Shown piece after piece: positions 16,575 to 16,899 of a stretch of 16,899 nt of DNA. The DNA comes from DSNY01 sp037442465 (lineage in GTDB: Bacteria; Pseudomonadota; Gammaproteobacteria; Burkholderiales; Burkholderiaceae_F): the NCBI GenBank assembly GCA_037442465.1, contig JBBIQI010000061.1, forward strand, positions 1 through 16,899, read 5' to 3'. The notes beneath the pieces were generated by a model. The model was not told where the DNA came from. It was given only the letters and a program-made list of their open reading frames with translations, and did not search any database. Every line of letters begins with the position of its first letter. Position 1 is the first letter of the stretch. The position numbers and the translations under genes were made by a program.

Positions 16575-16744
16575 CCGACGGGAGTCCGTTGCTCGTCCGG
16601 CCTGCGGCGACCCGGGACATCGAGGACGCCTTCGACTGGTACGAGGGTCAACGGCCGGGGCTGGGACGCGAATTCCTCGACGCGTTGCGCGCGACGTTCG
16701 AGCGAATCGCGCAGCACCCCCAGCGCTTTCAGGTCGTTCACCCT
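16571..16744 (+). pseudogene. ParE/RelE-family toxin remnant
   Basis: Read in the frame of 16571, the segment encodes about 58 residues with the ParE-type N-terminal half: LLVRPAATRDIEDAFDWYE, GQRPGLGREFLDAL, then ERIAQHPQRFQVVHP. In full-length relatives this is followed by an RRALLRRFPY-type strand and the active-site C-terminus. Here that is absent and replaced by unrelated sequence. The position where an ATG overlapping the antitoxin stop would be expected (16571-16573) reads CCG. The only downstream alternative is TTG at 16589. The toxin is therefore probably not functional. The frame remains open to the window edge. Confidence 0.7.
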
Positions 16745-16899
16745 GAATCCGGCAGTTCGCCCATGCAGTTTCGCGCAAGTGCGTCGTGCGACCGGCGTGT
16801 GCGGCTTGGACTGCGCTCACCCGGCGGGTCAAGCCGCGATTCGCCGGGTTGTCTCGCGCTGGCGCAAGGCGCAAGCCCGCAATGCCGCGCCGGCGACGC
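16745..16899. other. Unassigned GC-rich sequence after the toxin break
   Basis: Downstream of the point where toxin similarity ends, two frames stay open to the window edge, but neither gives a recognised domain. The stretch contains short phrases such as ctgcgctcacccggcgggtc that look intergenic. It may be a repeat that truncated the toxin gene. Nothing more can be supported. Confidence 0.4.

Noticed and set aside
14449..16757. The 12-mer aactgccggatt at 14449-14460 and its complement at 16746-16757, with similar flanks
   Set aside because: Exact 12-base matches are expected by chance in a window of this size, and the flanking similarity is too patchy to call a fourth repeat family.

Overview
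This is a GC-rich stretch (roughly two thirds G+C by eye) of a bacterial chromosome. The layout and protein character suggest a proteobacterium, most likely a betaproteobacterium of the Burkholderiales type. The pointers are a Tat-exported CUT1 sugar-binding protein, a second TldD/TldE-like pair, and dense short intergenic repeats. That placement is inference from remembered protein families, because no rRNA or other marker gene is present.

Left half (468-8472, minus strand): one long leftward gene series for uptake and oxidation of a sugar or sugar acid. In transcription order it holds an IlvD/Edd-type sugar-acid dehydratase, a CtBP-like D-2-hydroxyacid dehydrogenase, an ABC ATPase (UgpC/MalK type), a Tat-signal solute-binding protein, two inner-membrane permeases (MalF/MalG type), and an SDR oxidoreductase with an NADP-type fingerprint. 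Spacings are short (4 to 130 bases). Two intercistronic hairpins lie in the series, one directly after the binding-protein gene. Divergent from it (8641-10702, plus strand) are a second SDR with an NAD-type fingerprint and an Ldh2-family dehydrogenase. The 168-base divergent region holds a good minus-strand promoter, a plus-strand -10 box and several overlapping palindromes, so both arms are probably controlled together. The set looks like a non-phosphorylative (Entner-Doudoroff/Weimberg-like) sugar-acid pathway. The window shows no lactonase, aldolase or diketo-acid hydrolase and no regulator gene, so the substrate cannot be named.

Right half (11026-16290, plus strand): a TldD-like metallopeptidase and its TldE-like partner, a GNAT acetyltransferase and an EamA-family exporter. 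At the right edge is a decaying toxin-antitoxin pair (addiction-module antitoxin plus ParE-like toxin). Its start/stop overlap appears to have mutated and its toxin has lost its C-terminus.

Every gap longer than 300 bases (1-467, 10703-11025, 12478-12874, 14198-14541) holds members of at least one of three dispersed repeat families. R1 is a stem-loop element related to the widely seen 'tcggaatgac' repeats, R2 is the 'cctctgtg' type, and R3 is a 22-base motif. Two R1 copies sharing an exact 44-base block bracket the TldE-like gene, and repeats separate it from its TldD-like partner. No tRNA, rRNA, CRISPR array, intact IS element or phage gene was seen.
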